Below, piece by piece: positions 23,027 to 36,691 of a stretch of DNA of 64,000 nucleotides. The number at the start of each line of letters is the position of its first letter. Position 1 is the first letter of the stretch. This DNA comes from Xiphophorus maculatus. Its lineage: Eukaryota > Chordata > Actinopteri > Cyprinodontiformes > Poeciliidae. The notes beneath the pieces were generated by a model that worked only from the letters and a program-made list of their open reading frames with translations, searched no databases and was not told the origin of the DNA. Where the stretch lies: positions 18,495,479-18,559,478 of the forward strand of contig NC_036450.1 in NCBI RefSeq assembly GCF_002775205.1, given 5' to 3'. Made by a program: the position numbers and the translations under genes.

Positions 23027-23128
23027 TTATAAGCTGAGCATCTCCATCGAGAGGCTTGGAGCAGGAAAAAGGCAGTGCGTCCATGCTCTGAGACACAGTG
23101 GGACAGAGATTCCCAAGCCCCAGCAGCG
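23027..23128 (+). promoter_or_regulatory. candidate prune2 promoter and non-coding first exon
   Basis: 'ttataag' at 23027-23033 could be a TATA box. About 30 bases on begins a GC-richer stretch that ends at 23128 in a good donor (agcagcg|gtgagtag). It would splice to the acceptor before 26749. Inferred only from sequence character and position. Confidence 0.4.
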
Positions 23129-24484
23129 GTGAGTAGACGGCTTTTATTTAGAGGAGATGAAAAGAGGTGTATGCTTTGTTTTTTGTTTTTTTTCCCCCTC
23201 TTCTCAGCCAGCAGAGACAGGAAGCAAGAGTGAGGGAGGGGCTGCTGTCATCAGCACCATGATCCTGTGCTGTGATGTGGAAGTAGATCTGAAGCAGCAT
23301 CTTCCAAGGAGGATGTCATTTTGTATGATTCAGCAAAATAGACCTGGGTACCAGTGTAGATTTGAATGTAGATGGTGTGTTGGGGTGTGTAGGCATGTGT
23401 GTGTGTAGACATCCTGGGGAAGAAGACACACACGCAGTCTTCATTAAGGCAGTTATGTCGACAGTACAGCTTTCACAAGAGCGTTCAGCGTTTTTCTGTT
23501 TCAGCTGCTGATGTAATCACATTTCCACCGTTGCCCTGAAAGTCTGTTGAAGAGGAACAAGGATGGTCTTTCATGCGAATGAACATGCGTCACGTGACTC
23601 GCTGCGAATTTGCATCCCTCCCCAATCTGTGCTCAGGCAAGCGTGTGGTCTTTCGATTTGAATCAGCACTATAGGCAACACAGAGGGCAGTGAACCTACC
23701 CCCATCCCCCAACTCCCGCCCCTTATTCAAAGCACCTTCCCCACCTCCTCCACTATTAATACAAGGATTGTTTATAGTTCAAAGATGACCTTTTCCTCTC
23801 AGTTTCATGTACTTCTGTCATGTTCGCCCCTTGCTACTCCTAAATGTGTTCCACCTGTTTTCTGTTCAGTGTGGAAGAATATTTCTTTTGATTCCTTCAA
23901 TGATGCATGATCTCAGTGGAGAAGCTGAATAAAATAAAACAACCAGCTGCTAATCTTGAACAGAAACATTCAGGAATCTTAAGTATTTCTGCACAAATTA
24001 TGTAGACAACAGCAAAAGCTGTTGTCTACATAATTTGCTACATATCTGCTAGCATTTTGACTGCTAGAAGATATTCATTATAGCAATTGTACTCGCACAT
24101 CACCATAGAAAGACTCAGTGTATCAAATATCTGCAGCTATTATAACGGTTTTAATTTCACCTAAAAAATGAAGTGTTGGAAATCATGCTGAAACTTAATG
24201 TCTTTGACATTTCTGCAACGGCCAACATTTCTGTATTAGTTTAAATAAACAGGAGACATCTTCAAATATATTTTTCTCCCTAGTTCGCACCTGCAAACTG
24301 TGACCTGGCTTTATCTGCTGCTTTTCAGAATAATGCCTTCTTCATCTCTGAGTGACCTTTCAGTCCATGTCGGTACAGGACTGAGTTTAACTGTTCAGTC
24401 AGCATCTCCATAAAGCCTTTTTGTTTTGTAGTTGATATACGTTTCTTATTAAAACACATTCATCTTTGGGAAACAGTATGATGG

Positions 24485-25137
24485 CTAGACATTACCAGGT
24501 ATATGTAGACATGTGTTTATCTGCAGTCGCATTGGGTACTGCAACAGTATCTTTACAGGTCTGCCTAAAAATATCAAACGGCTGCAGCTGATCCAGAACG
24601 CTGCTGCTCGCGTTCTCACTAAAATTAGGAAGATAGAGCACATCACACCAGTTCTAAATTATCTCCACTGGCTCACTGAAGCTCAGAGAATAGACTTTAA
24701 AATACTGTTGTTAGTTTAAATCACTGAACAGCTCAGCACCACAATACATTAAAGATCTGCTGTTGTTGTACCAACCTTCTAGACCTCTCAGGTCTTCTGG
24801 TTCTGCTCTGCAACCCCAGAATCAGAACCAAACAAGAAGAAGCGGAATTCAGCTTCTATGCACCACAAATCTGGAACAAACTTCTTGAAAACTGTAAAAC
24901 AGCTGAAACACTGATTTCCTCTAAATCCAGACTTAAAACACACCTTGCTTAGAGTTGCTTCTGAAACATTATAAATGAAGCATTGATAAACATTCTGAGG
25001 TGTAATGATGCCACCAGAGAAAATATCATATTTCACTTGTTGACTGTGTTGCTATGACTTTGTATTTTTATGTTTTTATGATGAAGAGCACTTGTTGCTG
25101 AAAGGTGCTATACAAATAAAATATGATTGATTGATTG
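24485..25137 (+). mobile_element. L2-like LINE 3' fragment
   Basis: The frame at 24513-24719 reads ...GYCNSIFTGLPK... and ...LQLIQNAAARVL...ITPVLNYLHWL, the hallmark C-terminal part of L2/CR1-type reverse transcriptases. The following sequence degrades and ends in 'aaggtgctatacaaataaa' and (attg)n, the L2-type 3' tail. The 5' part is missing, so it is a dead truncated copy. Confidence 0.8.
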
Positions 25138-26760
25138 AAATGAAGGTGTTACATTTAAACATCTATAAATTTGACCCAAGGATGAATCACGCTTTTGTTT
25201 CTGTTAGCTGTTTTTTTTCTGTAACACTTCACGAGGCAACGGCATGTTTGAGGTGTTGGACTAAAATACATTTATGTATCAGAAGCCTAAAAAGTCATAA
25301 AAAATCTAGTGTCATCTGTAATTTCAATATTACAGTAAGGCCCATGTATCTTGTTTGCATCCAAACAACAACAAAAAAAATTGCAGGCCTAAAATCTGAT
25401 AAAGTTCCATAATAGATAATATGAAACTATTAAAAGTGAGATGTCACACTAGTTTACAATACTTAGTCTTTGTTTAGGGTCAATATAATGACTAATGTCA
25501 CCTACGTTATATAAAATTACACGATGCTACTTGTATCATGTTTTTGTTGGTGACCTGTTAAATGGTACAGATGTGAATCACTTTCCTTATCCTTTTAAAA
25601 GGTCTTGTCCTTGTAGAAAGTGCACTCTCTAAGCCAGATTGGTAATTACAGATGCATTTAAGTTGCTCCTGGAAACTAAAGTGGATCTAATTTGAGTATT
25701 GCCATTAAGTAGACTATAATAATTAGTGGTACGGCAATCAATTTACCAGTGATGAAATTAGCCAATTTATCCCTCGGGTTGCTCTAACCAGTGATCATCA
25801 GGTCCAGTATCTAAATAATTAGATTTTTTTTTATCCCATTTGCTAAATGCATGAAAATTGAAAACTTATATTTCTTTTTTTCAGCAGATTAACACACTTT
25901 CTACTAGGTCTAACCAGATAGAGATTGGCTTGATTAAAATTTTGGATTCAGTGTTGTTATCACTGTCAAGAATCCTGCAGTACATTTATTTTCCCAGTTT
26001 GTTCTATTTAATTGGGGAATTGAAACCAAAATTTTATTACATGGGTTTATATCTAATACAGTGCCCGGAAGAAAACTGGTAGGTCAAACACAAACCAGTC
26101 TTGACCAAATCTCTGACAATAACTAACTTGTTTAAGGTTAATTAATTCAAATAAGTAGGTAACCAATTGTGAATGCAACGCCGCTGGTAATGCAGTGTCA
26201 TACTTTGGATTTAAGGAAAAGTTTTGAAGATTCACCGATCAAGTGTTTTAACAGATGATGCCAAATTCTGGGTTTTTTGAGGCCTTACCTGCCAATGCTG
26301 CTTTTCTAGCTCTTGTCAAAATTTTCTGAAAAATATGAGTCAATAGGTTTGGTGATTGTAGGCTGTTGTATCCTGTTTAGCTCTGGTTGAAGAGACGGGA
26401 GCCAGAGCTTTAAAACATGGTAACTATTAATATAAGCACTTACAATGAGCTAGATCTAAAAAAAAAAAAAAGAAGTCGTCAAAGTACATAGCAAAACATG
26501 CAAATAAGTTTATGGATGCAATTATCAGTAAAAAAATAAAAAACATAACAAAAACTCTGGACACTTTAGAGGACTGAACTGATCCAGATCCATTACATAA
26601 ATTACAAACTATTATAATTCAAGCATATATAATGTCACTCACCCCTTGGCAAGCCTTTAAAGGTAGAGGAATTGTGGTCAAAAGATTACACAGTTAGATT
26701 TTTTTCCATCACAAATTTCTGTTTACAGTCTAACTTTTTTTCTTTCAGGTCCCTCTGGGG

Positions 26761-29700
26761 ATGGACCTGACCACACACAGTAAAATGACTTCAGAGGGCG
26801 ATGACGGCAGACCAGGTGATAGTGAACCAAACATTTTACACATAAAAAAAAAAGGCCTTGGTTGTTCAAAAATAAATAACACTCTGCTTTTTTCATCCTA
26901 GTCCCTCCTACATCTCTACCCCTTCAAGGAGGTCCCAGCCAGAGGAAAAAACTTTCTGCCCCTCAGATCAGCTTTTCTCTGGACCACAGTGAAGATGACT
27001 TGGGGGAGACTCCAGATGACCTGGACATCGACGTGGATGAACTCGACACTCCAGATGAGGGAGATTACCTCGACTACACAGACCATGAAATGGACTGGGA
27101 AGGTGGGTTAGATAAAAAAAACAAGAAACATCAACAACAAAAAAACAGTAGATTAATTTCATTACCCAAGATCATTTCTATAAAGTAAACTATTGCTACT
27201 ATATAAGGCAATATGAAACTTTTTTATGTTTTAGCCATGCAGTTTATTTTGTACTTTATCTGCAATTCTTTCACTTGAAATGTTCTTTTGAAGTTGATTC
27301 ATTACTATGGAAAACAAATTATGATTACCAAGTGTTTTTTGTGTTGTGTTCTAATTGCCTGCTTTATTTCTCAGGGTGCTGCTGATCGATTCGCTATTGT
27401 CACATGGGCCACATAAATCCCACATACTTGATTCAGTGACCAATAGTACTATTTGCCCTTTTCTCAAACCAGATCCCGGTGCAGCCACCAAAAGTGGGAC
27501 AGGTGATTCCTACAATACCATTCCAACGTACAGCGCTGAGGAAGAGCGACGTGACGTCAAGCTGTGGAGGACCGTTGTCATCGGGGAGCAGGAGCACCGC
27601 ATCAACATGAAGGTTATTGAGCCTTACATGAAAGTCATCTCTCATGGAGGTGAGGATGTTTGCTAAATCAATTTCTAACGTCACAAAACTATCAAGAATG
27701 GGGAAAAAAGTCCTATATTACACAGTCAGCACACACATTATAAACAAAGTGCGCCCTCTGTTAGTTCAGGGGTTATATTTTATAAATGACCCAGTCTTTA
27801 CTGGTTTGTAAATTTATTTTTAATGTTGCCTTGGGCGTAGAAATACACACATCGGTGATTCTGCCATTTCATTGATTCAATAAACAAAGATGAATCCAAA
27901 TGGAAGAAGTGTTGAAAAAAATTAAGCACCCTCCAAAAACCTAGAAGTGTAATAAATACACAAAATTCTCCCATGTCTATTTGATGTATTTTCTTTTTAC
28001 TATTACTTTGGGGTCCATATATTAAAAGAAAGTATATCAGAAGCCTTGACTAATTAGTAAACAGAGTAAAAGCAAGTTCATTTTCTATATGATTTGCACT
28101 TGTATCTATTACGTACATCTGTAGCTAATTGCAGACATTTTCCAGTTGGCTGGTATTTTGGATTACAGAATATAACGTTTCCTAAAGATATTATCTTTGG
28201 TCATGTTGTTATGTGCAAACGTTGCTAGGAAACACGCTTTGCTTATTGTTTTATGCAGCATTTGGAAATTCCCCTAAATCTGATCCGACAATCGCACTAT
28301 GACCAAATCGAGCTGAAATAATCTTTTGTCCTGCAGATGGTGATCCTGCATTTAAACCGTGAAAAAAAAAGAAGCAATATCTACATCCATAAAGCTGTTA
28401 TGATGAACTGTTTATTGAGGCAGATATGAATACATTCAAAGGCATGCTGCTCGTGAATAATCTGTTTGTCTCTTAGTGTATGTTAGTGACCTAGAGTTGA
28501 ACTTCCGCCTCCAGCCTGTGCCTCTGTCTTAAACCACAGTGGTCTAAAAAAGCAAGTAATGCCTTTTAATGATGATGTGTCACAAATAAAAGTACTCCTC
28601 TCTGTACTGAATAGTGCTGAGACACCGATCCAGCACCAAGTGAGAGCTCTGTTGAATTCATCAAACCTGGATTAACTTGGTTAAATTTTGATTGCTTTGT
28701 TAATTCACCGTAAGTTTATTGTAGTTGTTCGTTGTCTTATGGCTAAGGTCCTAGCAGTTTAATTCGTTTTCCCTTCAAGGACCTGTGGTACGGACAAGCA
28801 GGAGCTTTCCTTTTTAATGATCTTGAATACCAAAAAGACGAAAGACGCTAATCCAACACTTGATGCCAGATAAAAAAAAAACAAAAACTGGTGCCTCGCA
28901 GAGACGACCTTGAGGCCGGGTCAGGCAGATGTGGTAAAGCGATCGTCCCATCCACCAGGCTTGGGAACTGGACGATGACCTGAGTTCCCCTTTCTTGTCC
29001 GTTACAAATTTTCCATCAGACTTAAATTGGGTATTTAGAGTTAAAATTGTGCATGAAACCTTAAGCTTACATTTCAGAGAAAGAACAACAGTGATAGTTT
29101 GATAGTTAAATATTTAATCTGCTAACAATACTTAGAATGTGCAGTTCTCATCTCCTCTCTAAACGTCCCTATAAGGTATCGATAAGAATTCATGGTTGTT
29201 TTGTTTAAACAAAAACAACCAACCAGTTATTTTCATAATTACTTATAAAAAACATAAAAGAGATTAATAAGGAATTATAATTGATTATCTTAGTGACTAG
29301 AGCCAATATTATCTTTTAATTATCAGCTATGGTATAAATATTGTCTTTTCTAAGCATATTGCACATAACATTTAATTCAAAGGAGCTAGACTTTCTTATC
29401 TTTTTAAGATATGTCATTTAATCATGAAAGCTGCTTTTCAAATGGATGAACAAATGTAGCATAGACATATAAGAAACATCTTGGAGGAGATTAAATATTT
29501 GATTTATGAGATTCAAGGTGATTTAGAACTTAAAGTGAAAAACATAACAGACCTTGGGCTGGTGTGAAATGTAACTTTGAAAGTTTTGAAAAATCTTGAT
29601 AACTGCAGAGAAAAACTGAATATTAGGCGCAAGAAATGATTGGCAGCAGATATAGTGCATCTGAGAGTCATGTCCTACAGAGATTGGAGGAAAAATACAT

Positions 29701-32700
29701 CAACAACTTCAAACAGGACCTGAGAGAGGCTTTATCCGTTGGCTTATCCATCTATGGGAACTTTTTATGTTGGCAACAAAGTGATTTCTCGATAATTTTT
29801 AAGTGGCTACACAAACAAAATCCCTACTCCGTTAAAAAGAGTCAGATACAAGAATGGATTGAAGATTTTAAAAGCAAAGAAAAGAAAGTACGACATTCAA
29901 AAGGCCTCTCCAAAGGTGACAAAATCACCTAAAATAAATGGGCTTATTTAAAGCAAAATATAAACTACAGAGCTGATCAAGATTTTTGCAAAGTACTCAA
30001 CTTCTTTGCAGAAATATTCACACCAAAACAAAATAGTGAAGTAGAAGGAAAACCATATATATATATATACATATATACAGTACAGACCAAAAGTTTGGAC
30101 ACGACTGTGTGTCCAAACATTTGGTCTGTACTGTATATATATTTTTCCGAATACTAAAATGTTTAATTCAATTCACCTGGGTCAATTCTTTGTGGAACAA
30201 TGTTTCTCTCTATTTTACTATTTAGGTGACTAATTAGATTAATTATGAAGTCGTTTCCTTCCAGTTGATTTTATTTCGGTTTATTAGACTGATAATTGCC
30301 AGAATGCACATGAACACAAAGTTTTTTCGATTTTCATTAGTACATTTTTCAAAATGACTCATTTTGCAATTTGGTTATCTTTCAACAAGTAGACAAACAT
30401 CAACCTACTTATACATCTGCATATGTTTATGCAGCATAATCCATTGATAAGACTTAAGCTTGAGAGATATAAAGAAAACTTGTCTTGTGATTCATGAGTT
30501 TTTGAGAGCGGCCCACCATTATAAATGCAAATGTGACCTTTAACCAAAGCAGATCGAGCTTTCTCCCGCTCTGCTCGTTGCTGGAGGCTTAAGTGAAACA
30601 TAGTTGTTCCATGTAAACAGAGATGTCTGTCACTGGAAAGTCAATATCAGAAGGTCTGTCATCTGAAGAAAAGCCCTTCTGTCTGCGTGTCACCAAATCT
30701 GCTGATAAATGGGCTGGTGAATAAAGAGGAAATTACAATAATTGTGGAAGCATAGTGAGAGGAAATGGGACAAAGAGCCAGACAAAGGAATCAAAGACTG
30801 GCAGATAAATAGAACAGAAAAGCGGAAAATAAGGGAGCAATCAAGTTTTCACCAACAAAGGCGAACTCTCAAGTTGACTCTTATTGCTTTCCTTTTTTGT
30901 GTTTTTGCAATTGTTTTTTATCAGGTTACTATAGCAGCGGGGTGAATGCCATCATAGTCTTTGCTGCATGCTTTCTGCCAGACAGTGCCCGAGAAGACTA
31001 CCATGACATAATGGAGAACCTCTTCCTGTAAGTTTGCAGTGATGACTAACAAAGACATGCCTCTCATTTCACACTGACCTCCTACAATAATTATTGTTTT
31101 CTGTACTGTTAACAAAACACTGACTCAACCCTTAAAAGTGCAAACAGTTTACAGATGATAGAGAAATGATCTCAGTGACACAGTAACTTTCTAAACTTGC
31201 TTTGTTCTCAGATTAAGATTTAGTTACCATTGCTAAAATGCCAGATCAAATGTCATTATTATTCCCAATTGGTAACACGTTATTTGACGGGGTGTGCATA
31301 ACACCTGTCAGGAACATGAAGGTGTCTTCCTGAATGTTTATGACTGTTGTCATAAAGTGTCATTTGATAAATAATGACACTTTTAATGCAAAGTTGACTC
31401 TTTTAATGGGCTTTTAATGTAACTTTTAATGGAGTTTTGCTTTAAACAAGTTCTAAAATTACTGAATTGTGCACACTTGACACTTTTAAGTGACTTTTAG
31501 TTCAATATTACATTGAAAGTGTCATTATTTACTGAATGACACTTTATGGCAACAGTCATAACCATTCATGCAGACTCCTTTATGTTCAATGACAGGTGTT
31601 ATGTCATGTTTATGTCAGTGTCATGTCAGTCTTATGCACAATCCTTCGAAAAAAGTGTTACCCCAAAATTTAATTTGTGATCTAGTATAAATTTGATCTT
31701 TAAAGTAGATCAAATTTCATTATTATTCACAAATATTAAATGTGTGATCCTCAGGTAAGTGAATGGAAACACATAAGCCCACAAGATAAAGATTCAGACT
31801 CTACTGCTACATCAAGAGCTGTTTTCCATCCAAGCAGACTGAAAGGCTGCTGGCTCTGGTTCAGCTGGTTCAATGTCTTTGTGGTTTCTCACATTCGACA
31901 ACAAAACATGTCTAATGCTGGAGGGAAACTTGAGTTTTTGCAGAAACTTCACTCTAAAATCAAATAAACATAGCAAATCATGTTAATGCTAATAAAAACA
32001 TTAATCACAACTGAATCTTACAGGGTAATCTTGTTTTGTCTCAGTCGGATGAACCTCCTTGCTGTGTAAGTCCTCAAACTACAGCTTCCATCTTCCAGTG
32101 TGACCAGAGTTACTATAAGGGATTTTAAGTCACAGTGGGACATTTTCAAATCCGCTATTATCATAATTGTGCGGCGTATCCCAAGCTAATCCTGGCAAAA
32201 TTGCAGCGTAGGTGAGAAAAGAAAACAACAAAAAACAGTTGGATCATAAATAAAAGGATTCTTTATTTCTATGAATGGAGCACATATTGTGAACAAAGTT
32301 CTATATCCCAGATGAAATTTCTAAACAAAACCCAACCAAGATTAAACGTACAATAATACACACATAAATGATAATATAGAGAGTTGACTGTCTTGGAAGA
32401 TGAACAGTGCAAAGCAAACGCTAAACGCTGTTGTTTCCACACCACACGAGGCTGTGTCAACAGCTTTATTGTTTGCAAAGTAACATCCCTGAATCACAGA
32501 GAGAGCGGAAAAAATCGCTCTGACTGAAGTGACAGGAATAAAGTTTGCTTGCTGAGACTTGCTGGGCTTGTGGCGCTGCTGTTGTTCTGGCTGAATTGCG
32601 TTTCATGCTTCCACAGTGAAGTTTAGATCCCACAGGCTGTTCTGTGACAGATATTCAGAGAGCTGGCGTGTTTCAAGAGTTTTGGACAGAAATGAGAGAA

Positions 32701-35700
32701 GGTAAAACGTGGTGTCTGCAGTTTTCCATGCCAGATGGCTTAAAGTCTGATTCCTTACGAGGAGTTGCTGTGGAGAACTGTGTGTTGGTGGGAGATGATC
32801 TCAGTAGGGTCACACAACCAAGTCGATCGGCAGGGTTGGACCGTGAGGGTGTCAAGCAGGACTGGCACCAAAGTCCGAGGAGTTACAGAGAAAACTCGCT
32901 GACGACATTTTCAACTTTATTTTCAAAGGGAGCCGCAAAGTTCCCCGCTGACTGAGAGAACAGAGGAGGTGGATGCAGAAACGAGGACAGAAAGTGATAG
33001 CGCTTCATTATAATTTGAGTGTGGGATTTGATTTCAGAGAAGGAACTTTTACGATTGAGCCTCTGAGATTGATGTTGAAAAGAAAAGATGAAGAAATGGG
33101 AAACAGCTCATGAAGCAACACTTGTACCAATTTCTCGTCTCTTCTCACATCAGAGGAGAGAGATTTCAACATCCTGCTGGTTGGGGTTTTCAGTTTTACT
33201 GTAACACTTGTCTACTATTTCCTCATATATCTGCAATCAGGTTCAAGACAACAGTTGTTTTCTGGATTTAAAATCTGCCCAAAAGTAATGCACATAAATG
33301 ACAACACGTCTTTCTGTCAAAAAATAAAAGAGAACAAACTACCTACTTGATCACACTGACTAAATACAGTAGATTAGCTACAAATTTTAGCAATATATAC
33401 ACACACATACTGCAATTAGTCTTCTGTTTCTCTATGAAGTCATGTTTAGCATTTCTAATTTAGCGCTAGAGTCCTTGAGTTTGATGTCGAGTTATGATCA
33501 CATGCCTCACTTTGATCCTCAAATTTGTTGTGGCCCAAAAATAAGTAAATGAATGTTACGAGAACTTGTCTCACGATCACCATGTAATTGTTTGAATTTA
33601 CAGCAACAAAATATGTGCGTTTCAGCTATGTGATCAGCACACTGGAGCTGATGGTGGCAGAGGACTATATGATTGTTTATCTGAACGGAGCCACGCCCCA
33701 CAGAAGAATGCCTGGCCTGGGTTGGCTAAAAAAGTGCTATCAGATGATTGACAGAAGGTGCGTCCAGTTGTCATCCTTCTGAAATCTGAAGGTCACAGTA
33801 TTAGCATTGCATCACTGTTTAAACTGTAATGTTTGTTCTACATATTTTGAAGAAATTAAGATGGTTATGTGCTCAGTATAACGTGATGTACTGATGTGTG
33901 TTTAGGCTCAGGAAGAATTTGAAATCCTTCATTATCGTTCATCCGTCATGGTTCATCAGGACTGTTCTGGCCATCACCAAACCCTTCATCAGGTAAATGT
34001 TTGACTCACTTGGAGTCTGGTTCATTGTGTGTTTTATCTCAGCGTAAAACATTTTAGCAACTATTTTCGGAGGACAACTTTGTGTCTATAGAATTATTTG
34101 CTAAAATAAATGCGAGCTTTTTTGATATTATTTGAATGTGCTCATAAAAGTTATAAGACTTACATCTCTGAAGAGTTGCATGTTTTCTTAATTTTTATTT
34201 TAAATAAACAAAATACTCCAGTGTTATGTCACAGCTCATTTATGACAGTGCTTTCTTGTTTAAAAAAGTATTTTATTTCAGAAATGTTTGTTTACTTCTC
34301 ACTCTGAAAAACAATGGAAAGGCTAGATGTGATTTATTTATGTTTTATACTTTTCATGATTTTGTTTTCCCCAGAGTGAAAAACAAAATCATATATACTT
34401 TATGTGATTTTTATCCTTTAACACTGATATTAATATAAAAGGTTTTAGGAAATACCGGTTGCATGAGCTGTTATAAATTTAGTTTGCTCTAAAACAAATT
34501 CTGATTCATCAAACCGAAAGCAGTGATGAACTTCTTTACTTCAAGCCAGTCGATATCTAGTCAGAACAGCGAGACAGAAATAATGTCCAAATTCCAAATG
34601 AGATAATGACAAAATAAATTTTCTCACTTTTAACAATAAACAATGAGATGTTATTATGACAACAATGTAAAAGATAGTTTAAACAGGTTAATATTTAATA
34701 AACATATTTTTTAGTTATATTTTTGGTGTGAATTATGTAACTTAAATGACATCACGGGTCTAATGTTGTGAAGGCTTTGTGCTATATGGCACATACTGCA
34801 TAAAATTATTCATAGTATGAAACATACATTTTTAATGTGTCATTCCTTATGCACTTCAGTAAATGTGCACATTATTTCTCCTGCTACAGCGCCAAGTTCA
34901 GCAGCAAGATCAAGTATGTGAGCAGTTTGGATGAACTGCGGGAACTAATCCCAATGGACAGCATCCAGATCCCAGAGTGCATCATTAAGTGAGTCCTTCT
35001 TAGCCCCTGAGTGTAACACCAGTCTTATCCACTGCAAACCTGATTTGTGCTAATGGCTTCGTATTCATCTTGTTATTTGAACTTCCACCTCTAGACTCGA
35101 CAAGGAACTGAAGGAAGCGGCAGAAAACTCCAAGTAAGTAAGCGTTTTGCATTTCATAACCCTCCTTCGTGGAGGCGGTGGCCCCCAGTCTCGGTTTTCC
35201 CCCTTGGCTGGAGTGTTCATTTATCAGATTGGACGCTTCTCCTGGACGAGGACCAGTTTTTATTTGGCTGCGTTTCCAATTACACCGGAAAGACAGAAAA
35301 AAATAGCTGCTAAAGACGCTAAACGCTTTGCTTTTATCTAATTTATCATTACAGTAAAATAAACGAGCCAGTCTTTATTGTGCGTAGATCTATAACTCTG
35401 ATAACTGTATAACCAAAAGATGCAGACATCACAAACTAATCACTTGCTGCCTAATTGTGTAACGAATCATAAATTGCACAGGCCTTCAAATTCCCTGCAT
35501 GGAAGCATATTACAACAGTAAATCGTTCTCTAACGACATCTCCATTTGTTTCTTCTGTCAAGAATAAACAGTTTCCTGCAGGGAACCGAGCTGACAGCAG
35601 CCAGCAGACCAGAGTAAGTCCTCAAAGATGTTCACATATAGAAGACAAATGGCCGCACGTCTGCTGTCTGTCACACACACATAAACACGCCCGTCCTAAA

Positions 35701-35774
35701 TGGTCTACTTTGTTGTTGTTTTTTTGTTTTATCTTCACAGCAGACAAGACCAGGCCGGTGCCAGCAGCTCGTAA
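26761..35774 (+). CDS. prune2: PRUNE2-like short BCH-domain protein (BNIP2 family)
   Basis: Coding exons are 26761-26815, 26902-27102, 27473-27649, 30925-31027, 33626-33757, 33906-33992, 34890-34988, 35095-35133, 35563-35613 and 35741-35774, all GT-AG and in phase. The product is 325 residues. Residues ~30-85 hold the conserved acidic KKLSAPQI...DELDTPDE segment. The BCH (CRAL-TRIO-like) domain follows from ~110 to ~290, with [61 protein letters not shown] and [11 protein letters not shown]. The match is to the PRUNE2 C-terminus rather than BNIP2, and the pcsk5 neighbourhood agrees. BCH proteins act as cytosolic scaffolds for Rho-pathway proteins, kinesin light chain or lipids. The N-terminal DHH phosphoesterase part and the giant central exon of long PRUNE2 are absent from the window. 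The start is the first ATG of its exon (ggggatgg). Confidence 0.88.
27650..30924 (+). other. large prune2 intron, no recognised gene
   Basis: 3.3 kb intron containing a tiny inverted-repeat element (listed separately). The 98-codon frame at 29636-29932 resembles no family I recognise and has no exon-like context. Otherwise AT-rich unassigned sequence. Confidence 0.5.
30078..30133. mobile_element. 56-bp miniature of the cagtacagacc inverted-repeat element
   Basis: It consists of 'cagtacagaccaaaagttt', a ~10-base centre and the inverse complement end. The result is a near-perfect palindrome of the same termini as 4999-5386 with virtually all internal sequence lost, flanked by TA-rich DNA. Confidence 0.85.
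31271..31662. repeat. foldback/MITE-like repeat, copy 2 of 3
   Basis: The termini 'ggtaacac' and 'gtgttacc' are inverse complements. Both long arms carry the family words 'ataaagtgtcatttgataaa' and its inverse 'tactgaatgacactttatgg'. At 392 bp this is the longest copy, a nearly complete stem-loop. It lies in a prune2 intron. Confidence 0.75.
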
Positions 35775-36323
35775 ACCAGAGCATCCTGAATTGATGGGAC
35801 GCCTCAAAAGTAACTGCAATGAACGGGTCAAGCTTGAAAAGTGCTGCTTGCGTGCGTGTGTCGGTGTTTTTCTTTCAGACACTGGAGTTCAACTTAAACA
35901 CAACCTGCTGTAGTTCCTGGTAAAACTCTGATCAATTTTAACCGTAGCATCTGCTGCACTGTACACCTTGCAGCTTAGATAAACTCGTAGTCAAGTGTGC
36001 GATGCTTGCAAGCGTCAGCAGAGTAGCATTGATGTTAACTTCGTGGTCAAAATGGAAATGTGATCACACACAACAGATGGCACATCTCAAGAATTCAAAT
36101 TTAGAGACTGCGTTTTATTTATGTGCATGAAAAGCAGAAAAGCAATAATACCACGCCTTTTGTGGTTACCCGGTACTTTGGAAATGAGAGGCTACTTTTT
36201 GTGTCAGCTGTTTTACACGAAAATTGACCAGAAGACGCCAGAAAAAAGAAAAACCTTGTGCCATAGTTTATGACCGACTTGCAGTCGAGTCACTTAATCT
36301 TGTATCTTGTCCTGAAAGTGCGG

Positions 36324-36691
36324 AATAAACATATATATAGATATTTAAACTTTATAGTGTCAATCTAAGAGCCAAGCAGGGGTAAGTTCAATATAAAATC
36401 AATCAGTCACATTGTATTGTGGACACAAATGTGTGCGGGCGTGTATGTGTGTATGTTTTGGGTGAAACAAATCCTCCCTTCAGCACTTGCTGGATCCTCA
36501 GACAAAACCTCAAATGACCTTAACAATGGGATATCAGTGAAGCACAACGTCTCATCAGTGTGTGTCCATATATGCATGTGTTTATTTGTACATCAGTGCA
36601 TGGTCCCCACATCACGAAGCTGATGATCCGAACTCATGTGTCTTAATGATTGTGCAAAAAATGAAGAAATGCTGTCTATTGATTCAATAAA
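36324..36691 (+). terminator. prune2 poly(A) signals
   Basis: AATAAA occurs at 36324-36329 (cggaataaac) and 36686-36691 (tcaataaaag), about 0.55 and 0.9 kb after the stop codon. Either could end the transcript; inference only. Confidence 0.45.

Noticed and set aside
29636-29932. 98-codon frame in the large prune2 intron, charged and helical-looking
   Set aside because: No homology I recognise, no splice or promoter context. Possibly a piece of an old retroelement ORF, but unsupported.
32644-32955. 103-codon + frame in a prune2 intron
   Set aside because: No domain and no splice sites in phase; the prune2 junction skips this region cleanly.
26761-35774. Calling the BCH gene bnip2
   Set aside because: The MPGLGW, FLPDS and [11 protein letters not shown] wording follows PRUNE2 more closely, and PCSK5 is its known neighbour.
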